From assembly GCA_910589195.1 (NCBI GenBank), contig CAJUTC010000035.1, forward strand, positions 1 through 40,997: a stretch of DNA of 40,997 nt. Direction: 5' to 3'. The stretch comes from an uncultured Lachnospiraceae bacterium (GTDB taxonomy: Bacteria; Bacillota; Clostridia; Lachnospirales; Lachnospiraceae). Under the pieces are notes generated by a model. The model did not search any database, was not told the origin of the DNA, and saw only the letters and a program-made list of their open reading frames with translations. Positions 25,192-33,897 of this stretch are shown here, piece by piece (within the stretch, counting starts at the first letter, position 1; the number at the start of each line of letters is the position of its first letter). The position numbers and the translations under genes are program-made.

Positions 25192-26520
25192 TCAGCGCCG
25201 CAAGCGCGCAAGACTATCAGAGCCGTAACGAAATTCGTCCTGGACGGCCTTTAAGGCCTGGCTGTCCGCCATAAGGCGCATACCGGTCTTTGCCAACACC
25301 TTAGCGGCAAACAGCATCCCTTTTTGCCCTATCCCCATGCCAAAGCAGGCGGTTGCCATCCAGCTATGCAGCGGCACGCCTTTTGGCAGACATACTGATT
25401 TCAAATATCCTACCGGAACCACATGGCTTACATCGGAAATATCGGTAGAGCCATGGTTATAACTAAGAGTGCCTGTGGGAGCGGGAAGATACCAGTTCAT
25501 GTTCCCGGATGCCCGTTCTCCGGTTACTGATTGGGATAACCGTTTTGCAAACGCAATCTCCTCTTCTGTATATTCCGGGATAGCTGTGGTACACATTGCT
25601 TTATAAATATACCGGCTCAATGTGTGATTTACTTGTGTATGGGTTCCACGAAGCAGAAGGCTCCAGTCAGGAACCGTACCGGTCATAAGACCCGCCCCTT
25701 TTGCGATATCAATCAGGCGGTTGGTTGTGTCTGCCACCGTTTCCTGCCGTTTCGCCCGTACATAATACCATACTTTCGCTTTTGCCGGTACAATATTGGG
25801 CGTTTCACCACAGTCAATGTGGGCGTAATGAATTCTTACATCATCCGTTACATGCTCCCGCAGATAATTTGCGGCAATGTTCATCAGTTCCACCGCATCC
25901 CGGCCACTGCGCCCCAGCTCCGGGCGCGCGGCGGCATGGGCGCTTTTTCCTGTAAAGGTAAACTGGATGGAATCCATGGCGGCATAACTGATTTCACCTG
26001 GATTTGCCAGATCCGACGGATGCCAGCTAAGCGCCGCATCCAGTTCCTGGAAACAGCCATGTTCCAGCATAACCATTTTCCCTTTCAGGATCTCCTCAGC
26101 AGGGCAGCCATAAAATACTACTTGCCCTTTGAGTCCCTTTGCTTCCATCGCATACCGCAGTGCAACAGCTGCTGCTGCGGCTCCTGTGCCCAGCAAATTA
26201 TGGCCGCAGCCGTGTCCAGGCGCTTTATCATTCCCGCTATACTCTGGTACCGGATTCTGAAATAGTCCGGGAAGGGCATCATACTCACCTAAAAACCCGA
26301 CGCATGGCTTTCCCCTCCCCCAAACAGCCTTTAATGAAGTGGGCATTTTTCCTGCCCCTATTTCTACAGCAAAGCCGTGAGCCTGTAAATACTGACACAG
26401 ACACTTCATGGATTCGGTTTCTTCCTCTGCCACTTCTGCCAGACCAAAAATCCGCTCTGCTATAGAAACAATTTCGTTTTGGTTTGCTTCCATCCATTGA
26501 TCGATTCCGTCCTGTTCCAT
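25192..26520 (-). CDS. M20 family amidohydrolase, AbgB-like
   Basis: A 442-residue zinc amidohydrolase close to AbgB, the p-aminobenzoyl-glutamate hydrolase subunit. Metal-site motifs are GHGCGHN (102-108), CPAEE (Glu143, Glu144) and LSWHPSD (His168); STDISDVSHVVP near the C-terminus is typical of the AbgB branch. It should cleave an N-acyl or aroyl amino acid in the cytoplasm. No AbgA-like partner is adjacent. The ATG at 26520 directly follows the GltS stop (four bases between). TTG codons upstream inside the GltS gene are also in frame, and one has a GAGGGG site, so the start is not certain. Last gene of the LysR-linked operon. Confidence 0.85.
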   Translation of the reverse strand: MEQDGIDQWMEANQNEIVSIAERIFGLAEVAEEETESMKCLCQYLQAHGFAVEIGAGKMPTSLKAVWGRGKPCVGFLGEYDALPGLFQNPVPEYSGNDKAPGHGCGHNLLGTGAAAAAVALRYAMEAKGLKGQVVFYGCPAEEILKGKMVMLEHGCFQELDAALSWHPSDLANPGEISYAAMDSIQFTFTGKSAHAAARPELGRSGRDAVELMNIAANYLREHVTDDVRIHYAHIDCGETPNIVPAKAKVWYYVRAKRQETVADTTNRLIDIAKGAGLMTGTVPDWSLLLRGTHTQVNHTLSRYIYKAMCTTAIPEYTEEEIAFAKRLSQSVTGERASGNMNWYLPAPTGTLSYNHGSTDISDVSHVVPVGYLKSVCLPKGVPLHSWMATACFGMGIGQKGMLFAAKVLAKTGMRLMADSQALKAVQDEFRYGSDSLARLRR

Positions 26521-26524
26521 TCTA

Positions 26525-27850
26525 TTAATTCCGTTTCCTTCCAAAAAGAATTTCCCCTCCAATGAAAAACGCGGCCAGTAAACCTGCTGAAATCCAAGTA
26601 TATGCTGCAGGGTTTGACATTAAAAGAATCGGCCCTAATGTATTATACGGCTGTTGAATAAAATTCCCCATTGTGCTTGCCGCTGTCACGCTCTCCGCTG
26701 CCAGGGTATCATTATCCGGATCCAAAACCCGGCATAATAAAAGGCCGGTTGCCATGCTTCCAGTTGTCAGGCCATAGCACCCGACTGCCGTTTCAAACCA
26801 TCCTTCTCCATACCACCGTTTTAGCAAAACAACCGCAATCACTGCTGTTAACGCGGTCAGCACAAGGGAAGTTGCCACAATGGGAACCAGATACGTTGCC
26901 AAAACACTAATTTTTATCGTTACAATCGCTGAAGTCACCGCATATTCCACTGCCACGCCAGAGATCCGTTTCATGGAGTTTCGGTCAATGTATTGATTAT
27001 ACTTTGTTTTGCTAAGTAAATTTCCCACAATCGCGCCGATAAAAAGGCACATGGCATAAAGGGGGATTTTACTCCAAAATGGGATTATTTGGATCATCCC
27101 TTTCCGCAAAATATAGGAAGCGGCAATAATAACCCCTACTATCATAAACTGGAATGCCATTGGATCAATCACAGAATTATCAGAAATCCCCATTCCAATC
27201 GGCTTTCTCTCCTCTGATGGCACAATCCCGCTTTTTTGGCTCCAGGTCAGGAAATTGGAATCCATCTTCCGATTTGTCAAGCCTTTTTTCGCCCCAATAT
27301 TGGTGATTACCATACCGCCTATTACTGCCATAAACATACCCACTGTAGCGTATGTCATACAAATCCCCATAGCATCCTCCCAGCCCAGGGCCTTGAATCC
27401 TTCTCCCACAACACCCGCGGAACCATGGCCGCCAAAAAATCCGGATACGGGAAGCACGCCTATCTCATATGGGAGTTCCATAAACCGGGAAAGAAGATAG
27501 GCAATCATCAGGCCCGCGCAGATTTGCGTCATGTGGATCACGCCAATCTGACAAATAGAAGAAAATGCCGGGCGCCCTAATTTCTTTGCGCTGGTGCCAA
27601 GGAACGATGTGGTAAAGATAAACGCAAAGAAAAATCCAGTCCATTCTCCTATGGAATCACTAAAACGGATACAGACCGGAGAAATCTGCCCTAATACCTG
27701 AGGCCCCAGTAAAAGGCCAAGAATCCCCGCAATCAAGGATACTGGAAGGAAAAATTTCTGCATGAGAAATACTTTCTGCCGGATTAAAAATGCCAGGAAT
27801 AAAAGAACGCTGATTGTTGAAATATCTATCAGAAAATTGGTTAAATTCAT
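26525..27850 (-). CDS. GltS-type sodium/carboxylate (glutamate) symporter
   Basis: A 441-residue integral membrane protein with about 10-11 hydrophobic segments in two inverted halves. The GltS/ESS pore loop is FFGGHGSAGVVGEGF (about 138-152), and its counterpart in the second half is GLTTGSMATGLLLCR. E. coli GltS carries Na+ and glutamate. Here the operon with a creatininase-like and an AbgB-like hydrolase suggests uptake of glutamate or a glutamate-bearing amide. GGAGG lies seven bases before the ATG. Gene spacing to both neighbours is under 20 bases. Confidence 0.88.
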   Translation of the reverse strand: MNLTNFLIDISTISVLLFLAFLIRQKVFLMQKFFLPVSLIAGILGLLLGPQVLGQISPVCIRFSDSIGEWTGFFFAFIFTTSFLGTSAKKLGRPAFSSICQIGVIHMTQICAGLMIAYLLSRFMELPYEIGVLPVSGFFGGHGSAGVVGEGFKALGWEDAMGICMTYATVGMFMAVIGGMVITNIGAKKGLTNRKMDSNFLTWSQKSGIVPSEERKPIGMGISDNSVIDPMAFQFMIVGVIIAASYILRKGMIQIIPFWSKIPLYAMCLFIGAIVGNLLSKTKYNQYIDRNSMKRISGVAVEYAVTSAIVTIKISVLATYLVPIVATSLVLTALTAVIAVVLLKRWYGEGWFETAVGCYGLTTGSMATGLLLCRVLDPDNDTLAAESVTAASTMGNFIQQPYNTLGPILLMSNPAAYTWISAGLLAAFFIGGEILFGRKRN

Positions 27851-27866
27851 GTATCATCCTCCTGTT

Positions 27867-28667
27867 TTAAACGGTTGTATTGGACATCTTCATTTTTTCC
27901 GCAAACGCGACACAGTAATGCACCAGACGCTCTACAATCTTTCTTCCAATCGCAGGATCCGACATGTTAGGGTTCCCCATAATCCCTCTTGCGGATAGTT
28001 GCTCAAAATTAAAATACATACTTACATCCACATCCTCAAGAGGGCTAACATTAATATGGGCAATATCAAAGGCTTCCCATTTCCTTACGGAATCATCCTG
28101 TCCCAAGGCCCCATCCAGCAAATCCATCCGCATGTCCTCCGGAAACAGATAACGCATAACGGATGTATCCGGTTCTCCTCCATGCCCCATCACGTTCTCA
28201 CTGCCAAATAATTCTTTTTTAAATTCTGGCGAAATGCAATGCCAAAGATCAATTTTTCCAATCCAGATTTGGTACGTCCGCATCAATTCCCTGGCTAGCA
28301 TGTCTAAAATCGGCGCATTTCCATAATGACCGCTTACTAAAATAATTTTTTCAACGCCGTGCTCAATCAGGCTGATACAAATATCACGGATTACATCGTG
28401 AACAGTGCTTGGCGCCAGGGAAATTGTTCCTGGAAATCCCCGAAAAAATTCAGAATATCCAAACGGAAGAGGCGGCAGGCAATAATTCCCGCTTTCCTCT
28501 GCTGCCCTTTTGGCAATCTGGTAAGCTGAAAGGAAATCGCCAACCGGAACATGGGGGCCATGTTCCTCCATCGATCCCATGGGAACGAAAATAACCGGGT
28601 TTTCCTGATATGCCGCTTCAATTTCTTTCCATGTCATATGTGCTAACTCATGCTTACTTGTTTTCAT
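27867..28667 (-). CDS. Creatininase family amidohydrolase
   Basis: A 266-residue protein of the creatininase/MftE-like fold. Metal ligands are visible: Glu35 and His36 (SMEEHGPH), Asp44 (VGDF), His114 (SGHYGN) and Glu165 (GHGGEPDTS). Members hydrolyse cyclic or linear amides (creatinine, formamides) or process peptides. The substrate here is unknown. The ATG at 28667 has GGAG six bases upstream; fourteen further codons upstream are open but lack a site. It is the first gene of the operon with the GltS-type symporter and the AbgB-like hydrolase, divergent from the LysR gene. Confidence 0.87.
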   Translation of the reverse strand: MKTSKHELAHMTWKEIEAAYQENPVIFVPMGSMEEHGPHVPVGDFLSAYQIAKRAAEESGNYCLPPLPFGYSEFFRGFPGTISLAPSTVHDVIRDICISLIEHGVEKIILVSGHYGNAPILDMLARELMRTYQIWIGKIDLWHCISPEFKKELFGSENVMGHGGEPDTSVMRYLFPEDMRMDLLDGALGQDDSVRKWEAFDIAHINVSPLEDVDVSMYFNFEQLSARGIMGNPNMSDPAIGRKIVERLVHYCVAFAEKMKMSNTTV

Positions 28668-28797
28668 CTTATTCTCCTTTATCACTGGAATTTTACGGAT
28701 AATGCTCATCTTTTATCCTGCCTTATACACTTGTAAAGAACCTCATTTGCGAATATAATGATGTTAGTGTCAAAAGGTCATTTGCTGCCTTGATACC

Positions 28798-28829
28798 GGA
28801 TTACTCCGCACTTTGTGCTCCCGTAATCC
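28798..28829. promoter_or_regulatory. Two-part dyad in the LysR/creatininase gap
   Basis: GGATTAC (28798-28804) matches GTAATCC (28823-28829). Inside, GCAC (28808-28811) matches GTGC (28815-28818) around TTT. It lies upstream of both divergent genes. On the creatininase side a TTGACA (28773-28768, minus) has no good -10 at normal spacing, as in promoters needing an activator. A regulator-binding site is inferred. The rest of the 28668-28996 gap holds no gene. Confidence 0.4.
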
Positions 28830-28949
28830 TAAAAAACATTCAAAATCCGCCCGGTTCGGGTCTACTTTTTGTATTTTATAACAGATTGGAAACCATGATT
28901 TCTATATTTATCATATAAAATAACCAAGCATAAGTAAAAGATATCTTTC

Positions 28950-28966
28950 GCTATATGCGGTATAGC
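28950..28966. promoter_or_regulatory. Possible LysR box (T-N11-A) before the LysR gene
   Basis: GCTATA (28950-28955) and TATAGC (28961-28966) form a 17-bp dyad containing TATATGCGGTATA, which fits T-N11-A. It ends 30 bases before the LysR start codon, a usual place for autorepression. Confidence 0.4.
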
Positions 28967-28996
28967 CATTTGTGCATAATCTGATAAGGGAGTCTT

Positions 28997-29944
28997 ATGT
29001 ATAATCGTAATTATGAGTATTTCACCATGATAGCAAAGGAAAAAAACATTTCCCGAGCTGCTGAAAAATTGTTTGTATCCCAGCCTTCCCTCAGCAAATT
29101 TCTGATCCATCTGGAAAAGGAGATAGGCGCTCCATTATTTGAGCGCGGAAAAAAACGGCTGGAATTAACTCCAGCCGGAACTTTATATCTTCAATATATC
29201 CAGGATGCTCAAAGATTGCGGGAACAGTTTGAAAATCAGCTAAGACAGTTAAATGGTTCTTATAAAGAGCATTTATCATTAGGAATTACGCCTGGATTTG
29301 CCGCCCTGATTTCTTACGCGTTATTAGATTGCTTTCACAGCCAATGCCCTCAGGCAGAATTAGATTTAGTAGAAGATTATGGAATGCAGATTATGACCAT
29401 GTTTCAGCATGGCCGCCTGAACATGGTATTATCCATGTCTGATGCCCTGTCAAGCGAAAAAAGCAGCAGAATCCGTTCCATACCAGTATTTCCGGATCGA
29501 ATCCTGCTGGTGGTTCCTAAACCAATGGCGGAATCTTATGGCCTGAGCCTTTCCGATAATAGCTGGGACAATCCTGGATGCTTAGAAAAGCCAGTATTCC
29601 AAAACTGCCATATTATCACAGGCAAATCGGACCATATCCTCCATCAAAAAACAAAGCGGATTATTGATGCCTATCATTTGCGTCCCCAATCCGTAATTGA
29701 AACCTTTAGTATTGACAATTGCCTTCGTATGGCAGATGCCGGATATGGGATTGCCTTTATTTCACAAATGTACATTGAAAATGGCCCCAGGTTAAACCAT
29801 TCCGCGTTCTTTTTTGTCAATAGCGAATTATTTGACTGCACCCGTGTGGTCTACTGCCACGCGGATCAGCTTACTCTCTGCCAGCGTAATCTGATTGATG
29901 TAATCCGGACTGTATGCAGCCAGCTTTCCTCCATTCCTGATTAA
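28997..29944 (+). CDS. LysR-family transcriptional regulator
   Basis: A 315-residue LysR-type regulator. The N-terminal winged helix-turn-helix (about 3-63) has the usual pattern NISRAAEKLFVSQPSLSKFL and LFERGKKRLELTPAG, followed by a linker helix and a periplasmic-binding-like effector domain (about 90-310). AGGGAG lies four bases before the ATG. It is divergent from the creatininase/GltS/AbgB operon, the classic layout for a LysR activator of neighbouring catabolic genes that also represses itself. Dyads in the gap are candidate sites. The effector is unknown, perhaps the imported substrate. Confidence 0.92.
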   Translation: MYNRNYEYFTMIAKEKNISRAAEKLFVSQPSLSKFLIHLEKEIGAPLFERGKKRLELTPAGTLYLQYIQDAQRLREQFENQLRQLNGSYKEHLSLGITPGFAALISYALLDCFHSQCPQAELDLVEDYGMQIMTMFQHGRLNMVLSMSDALSSEKSSRIRSIPVFPDRILLVVPKPMAESYGLSLSDNSWDNPGCLEKPVFQNCHIITGKSDHILHQKTKRIIDAYHLRPQSVIETFSIDNCLRMADAGYGIAFISQMYIENGPRLNHSAFFFVNSELFDCTRVVYCHADQLTLCQRNLIDVIRTVCSQLSSIPD

Positions 29945-29949
29945 GACGC

Positions 29950-29988
29950 CAAAAGATTGCCCCAGAGCTTTTCTGGGGCAATCTTTTG
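29950..29988 (+). terminator. Bidirectional terminator between LysR and recJ
   Basis: CAAAAGATTGCCCCAGA (29950-29966) pairs over 17 bp with TCTGGGGCAATCTTTTG (29972-29988). U-tracts lie on both sides. It ends two bases from the recJ stop codon. Confidence 0.92.
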
Positions 29989-29990
29989 TT

Positions 29991-31715
29991 TCACGGATCC
30001 ACAAACCGGTACTGACGCAAAATCACCTGAAGGGTTCTTCTTCCATTGTACTCATTGATTTCCGGATAATAAATTATATCGATAAACTGGCAATTTCCTT
30101 TTTCTTCTATAAACCCATCCCCGTCCCCAAACCACCGGGCTTCCATAGAAAATCCGGATTCGGTAATCAGGGTCAGCATCACCACATTCCGATTTTTTCC
30201 CGCAACTCTGGCCCGATAAATCTTTAAGTGCTTCTGGGCAAATTGGGGTTTCTCATTTCCCTGCCCAAAGGGTTCTAACAAGCTTAATTCCTGAATCAGA
30301 GGCTCGCTTATATACTCAAATGGCATAGCCACATCAATCCAAAGTTTCTCGATGAAATCATCCTCTGTCAGCTTCTTTTTCGCGTTTTCATTTAGCTTTT
30401 GGCGAAGCTCATCAATCTTTCCTTCTTCTAAGGACAACCCCGCAGCCATAGGATGGCCCCCAAATTTTAATAAAAGATCCGAAACTTCTGTTAAGCTCTC
30501 AAACATATGATAGGTTTCAATGGAACGGCCAGAACCTTTTATCGATTCCTCGCCCTTGGTCAGCACAATCGCCGGCTTATGATACCGTTCTCTCAGCCTT
30601 CCCGCCACAATCCCCGCCAGAGATTCATGGCAGTCCGGAAGATATATGACGAAAACCCAGTCTTCCCCATATTGTCCTTCTGCCAGAGCACAAGCCTCTT
30701 CCACGCTTTTAGCAGTCATGGTCTTCCTGGTATCATTGAGTTCCTTTAGCTTACCCGCAAGCCTGTCAGCCTCTTCTTCATCCTCAGAAAGAAGCAGTGC
30801 AAGAGCCTGCTTTGCTGTTTCTAATCTTCCGCTGGCATTTAAGCAAGGGCCAATCACAAACCCAATATGGTAAGCGGTAAGATGGGATGGGTCCAGGTTA
30901 TTTTTCTCAAATAACTTCCTTAACCCAAGATTTTTCGTCTGTCCCATCCGCCTTAGGCCTTCTTTTACTACAATCCGGTTTTCATCCTGGAGCTTCATCA
31001 CATCCCCTACTGTTGCCAATGCCGCAAATTCCATTAAGTCCAGCCATTCCGCTTTTGGAACTCCGAAAATCCGGTATAATGCTTGTACTACTTTATAAGC
31101 CACCATCCCTCCGCAAATCTCAGGGAAGGGATAGGGGCTTTCTCTCCGTTTGGGGTTTACCACAGCGGCAGCCCTGGGAAGCAAGTCCTTCCCTGCCTCG
31201 TCTTGCCGGATCTCATGATGATCCGTCACAACCATGGTCATCCCCAGATCACAGGCAAGATTTGCCTGATCAATTGCGGCAATCCCATTATCACAGGTTA
31301 GTATTGTATCAATCCCGTCTGCCGCTGCCGCCCGTATAATGGATTCATTGATTCCATATCCGTCCTTCACCCGATCCGGAATCTCATAATCCACATTGGC
31401 CCCTACCCGTCTTAAGGCCTGATACAGCAGATAGGTGGAGCAAATTCCATCAATATCATAATCCCCTACAATTCGGATCTTCTTTCCGGTTTCGATCTTG
31501 CTCTGGAGAATCTCCAAAGCCCTGCCCATATCCGGAAGCAGCATCGGTTCATACAGATCTTCTGTCGTCCCGTTCAAATACTGATATACGGCATCCATCC
31601 CCACTACATCCCGGTTCCGGATAATACGGGCCGTAATCGGGCTAATGCCAAAAGCTGCTCCTATGGCCTTAAAATCCGCTTTTTTCGCATGCACCATCCA
31701 TTGTGTCCTGCTCAT
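29991..31715 (-). CDS. recJ: RecJ-like single-stranded-DNA 5'-3' exonuclease
   Basis: A 574-residue DHH-family nuclease. DHH motifs: GDYDIDGICS (84-93), a TCDNGI motif (140-145) and the family-naming VTDHHE (163-168). The DHHA1 domain and OB-fold C-terminus give the usual RecJ length of about 560-580. RecJ digests single-stranded DNA from the 5' end in recombination and mismatch or base-excision repair. The ATG at 31715 follows GGAGAGGG closely, with GGAGG 13 bases upstream. It lies downstream of the opp genes in the same direction with a hairpin between, so it may be partly cotranscribed. Confidence 0.9.
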   Translation of the reverse strand: MSRTQWMVHAKKADFKAIGAAFGISPITARIIRNRDVVGMDAVYQYLNGTTEDLYEPMLLPDMGRALEILQSKIETGKKIRIVGDYDIDGICSTYLLYQALRRVGANVDYEIPDRVKDGYGINESIIRAAAADGIDTILTCDNGIAAIDQANLACDLGMTMVVTDHHEIRQDEAGKDLLPRAAAVVNPKRRESPYPFPEICGGMVAYKVVQALYRIFGVPKAEWLDLMEFAALATVGDVMKLQDENRIVVKEGLRRMGQTKNLGLRKLFEKNNLDPSHLTAYHIGFVIGPCLNASGRLETAKQALALLLSEDEEEADRLAGKLKELNDTRKTMTAKSVEEACALAEGQYGEDWVFVIYLPDCHESLAGIVAGRLRERYHKPAIVLTKGEESIKGSGRSIETYHMFESLTEVSDLLLKFGGHPMAAGLSLEEGKIDELRQKLNENAKKKLTEDDFIEKLWIDVAMPFEYISEPLIQELSLLEPFGQGNEKPQFAQKHLKIYRARVAGKNRNVVMLTLITESGFSMEARWFGDGDGFIEEKGNCQFIDIIYYPEINEYNGRRTLQVILRQYRFVDP

Positions 31716-31739
31716 CCCTCTCCATTGTCCTCCGTATAC

Positions 31740-31775
31740 AAAGGGACACCCGCTTGTTCTCCTGGGTATCCCTTT
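31740..31775 (-). terminator. Hairpin between the oppF-like gene and recJ
   Basis: On minus-strand RNA AAAGGGATACCC (31775-31764) pairs with GGGTGTCCCTTT (31751-31740) over 12 bp, with one G-U pair. The tail is TTTGTATACGG, a poor U-tract. It may end opp transcription weakly or protect RNA ends. The rest of the 31716-31894 gap holds no gene. Confidence 0.45.
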
Positions 31776-31894
31776 CCATTTCTATTTGCAGTAAGGCAGG
31801 AACCTTGTAAGAAAGACCCTGCGGTTGCACGTTGCATATTGCCATGTTATGTGAATCATCTTAACCGTATTGGAGCCAAAATCCATGGGCACTG

Positions 31895-32899
31895 TTACCC
31901 TTCCAGTGGAAAATGGCAGAATACCTGCCGCTCTCCTATCTTCTTTCCCGCAGGGATTTCCTGCCTGCAGAGCTCCTTTGCGTAGGGACAGCGTGTATGG
32001 AAGCGGCAACCAGAAGGCGGGTTAACCGGGCTTGGGATTTCTCCTGAAAGCAGCTCTTTCTTTTCGTTCCGAAGCTTCGGATCCGCTTTTGGGATGGCAT
32101 CCAGCAGAAATCTGGTATAGGGATGAAACGGCTTTTCATAAAGCGCCTCTGTTTCCCCGATCTCGCACATCATCCCAAGGAACATTACGCACACCCGATC
32201 CGCAATAAACTTGACAACACTGAGATCATGGGAAATAAATAGATACGTAAGCTGATTCTGATCCTGCAGATCCTTTAACAAATTTAGTACCTGGGACTGG
32301 ATCGACACATCCAGGGCGGATACCGGTTCATCGCACACAATTAGCTTAGGCCTTAAAGCGATGGCTCTGGCAATCCCAATCCGCTGCCGCTGCCCACCGG
32401 AAAACTGATGGGGATAACGGTTAATAAACTCTACAGGAATCCCTACCTCTTTCATCAATTCCTTAACCTGACGCTCCAAGTCTTCTTTATCCTTTGCCAT
32501 CCCGTAAGTGGTTAAGGGTTCTGCGATAATTTCTTTTACATTCATTCTAGGGTTCAAAGAAGCGTAAGGATCCTGGAAAATCAACTGCATCTGTCTGCGG
32601 TATGGTGCAAATTCCTTTTCCTTCATGGAAGAAATCTCCATTCCCTGGAACATCAGCCTTCCGGAGGTTGCCGGAAGCAGCCGAATTAAGGTTCGCCCAA
32701 GAGTGCTCTTTCCACAGCCGGATTCTCCTACCAGCGCCAATGTTTCCCCTTCATATATGGTTAAGCTCACGCCCGATACTGCGTGAACTACCTGTTTTCC
32801 CTTCCGGCTGTTTGCTAACGGAAATTCCTTTACTAAATTTTCAGCTTCCAAAAGGACGCTTCCCTCTGTTTCTTTCAGCCTTTTCTTCTCTTCTGCCAT
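31895..32899 (-). CDS. Peptide ABC transporter ATPase, OppF/DppF-like
   Basis: A 334-residue ABC ATPase of the oligopeptide/dipeptide type. Walker A is GESGCGKST (58-66), signature FSGGQRQRIGIARA, Walker B LIVCDEPVSALD, switch His in ISHDLSVV. The C-terminal oligopeptide-transporter tail has CRFHTRCPYAKELC, the cysteine pattern typical of these subunits. With the OppD-like subunit it drives peptide import. Its ATG shares a base with the OppD TGA (TGATG), so translation is coupled. It is the last gene of the A-B-C-D-F set. Confidence 0.94.
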   Translation of the reverse strand: MAEEKKRLKETEGSVLLEAENLVKEFPLANSRKGKQVVHAVSGVSLTIYEGETLALVGESGCGKSTLGRTLIRLLPATSGRLMFQGMEISSMKEKEFAPYRRQMQLIFQDPYASLNPRMNVKEIIAEPLTTYGMAKDKEDLERQVKELMKEVGIPVEFINRYPHQFSGGQRQRIGIARAIALRPKLIVCDEPVSALDVSIQSQVLNLLKDLQDQNQLTYLFISHDLSVVKFIADRVCVMFLGMMCEIGETEALYEKPFHPYTRFLLDAIPKADPKLRNEKKELLSGEIPSPVNPPSGCRFHTRCPYAKELCRQEIPAGKKIGERQVFCHFPLEG

Positions 32900-33882
32900 C
32901 AGCCTTTCACCCCGCCTTCATACTGGAAACACCGTGCCTTATGGCCCTCTCCGGTTTCATAAAGACCTGGCTTTTCCAAAAAACATTTTTCCATAGACTG
33001 ATCGCACCGGTTACAAAAATTGCAGCCTTGGGGCAGATGGAGCAAGTTAGGAACCACGCCGTTAATGGTATAAAGCCGTTCCTCCTTCTGGTCCAGCTTA
33101 GGAATGGATTTTAGCAGGCCCTGGGTGTATGGGTGCCGGGTCCGCTCAAATAATTCAAACGTTTCAGCCTGCTCCATTACGTTGCCGGCATACATCACGT
33201 AAACATAATCACAAACCTCTGCTACCACCCCCATGTTATGGGTGATCAGAATAATCGATGTTCCCAGTTCATCCCTGAGGCGCTTCATCAGTCTGAGAAT
33301 CTGGGCTTCAATCGTTACATCTAATGCTGTTGTTGGTTCATCCGCAATCATTACCTTAGGGCGGCAAACCATAGCCATCCCGATCATGACCCTTTGGCGC
33401 AGGCCGCCAGATAATTGGTGGGGATAAGAGTGATACCGTTTTTCCGGTTCCGGAATCCCTACTTCTTTAAAAATTTGGATTACCCGCTCCTTTGCCTCCT
33501 GTTTTGTAACCTTCTGGTGAAGTAAAATCGCCTCCTGAACCTGCTTTCCCACTGGATACACTGGATTTAAAGAGGTCATAGGCTCCTGAAAAATCATTGA
33601 AATCTCATTGCCCCGGATCTTGGACTGTTCTCGTCTGGATAAATGGGTAATGTCCCTTCCTTCCAAAAGGATCGCTCCCTCTACAACACGTCCCGGATGG
33701 CGCAAAAGCCCCATCACCGACATGGCTGTCATGCTTTTCCCACACCCGGACTCTCCTACTAAGCCGATAATTTTTCCTGGTGGTACATCAATGGAAACCC
33801 CATCTACCGCCGGAACCACACCTTTAGACGTAAAGAAGTGGGATTTCAAATCTTTAATTTGGAGCACCAGCTCTTCTTTCAT
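32899..33882 (-). CDS. Peptide ABC transporter ATPase, OppD/DppD-like
   Basis: A 327-residue ABC ATPase. Walker A is GESGCGKS (43-50), signature LSGGLRQRVMIGMA, Walker B VMIADEPTTALD, switch His in ITHNMGVV. The C-terminal oligo_HPY tail has CNFCNRCDQSMEKC. It pairs with the OppF-like subunit encoded immediately downstream. AGGAGGGGG stands seven bases before the ATG. Fifteen bases separate it from the OppC-like gene. Confidence 0.94.
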   Translation of the reverse strand: MKEELVLQIKDLKSHFFTSKGVVPAVDGVSIDVPPGKIIGLVGESGCGKSMTAMSVMGLLRHPGRVVEGAILLEGRDITHLSRREQSKIRGNEISMIFQEPMTSLNPVYPVGKQVQEAILLHQKVTKQEAKERVIQIFKEVGIPEPEKRYHSYPHQLSGGLRQRVMIGMAMVCRPKVMIADEPTTALDVTIEAQILRLMKRLRDELGTSIILITHNMGVVAEVCDYVYVMYAGNVMEQAETFELFERTRHPYTQGLLKSIPKLDQKEERLYTINGVVPNLLHLPQGCNFCNRCDQSMEKCFLEKPGLYETGEGHKARCFQYEGGVKG

Positions 33883-33897
33883 TCCAATTCCCCCTCC

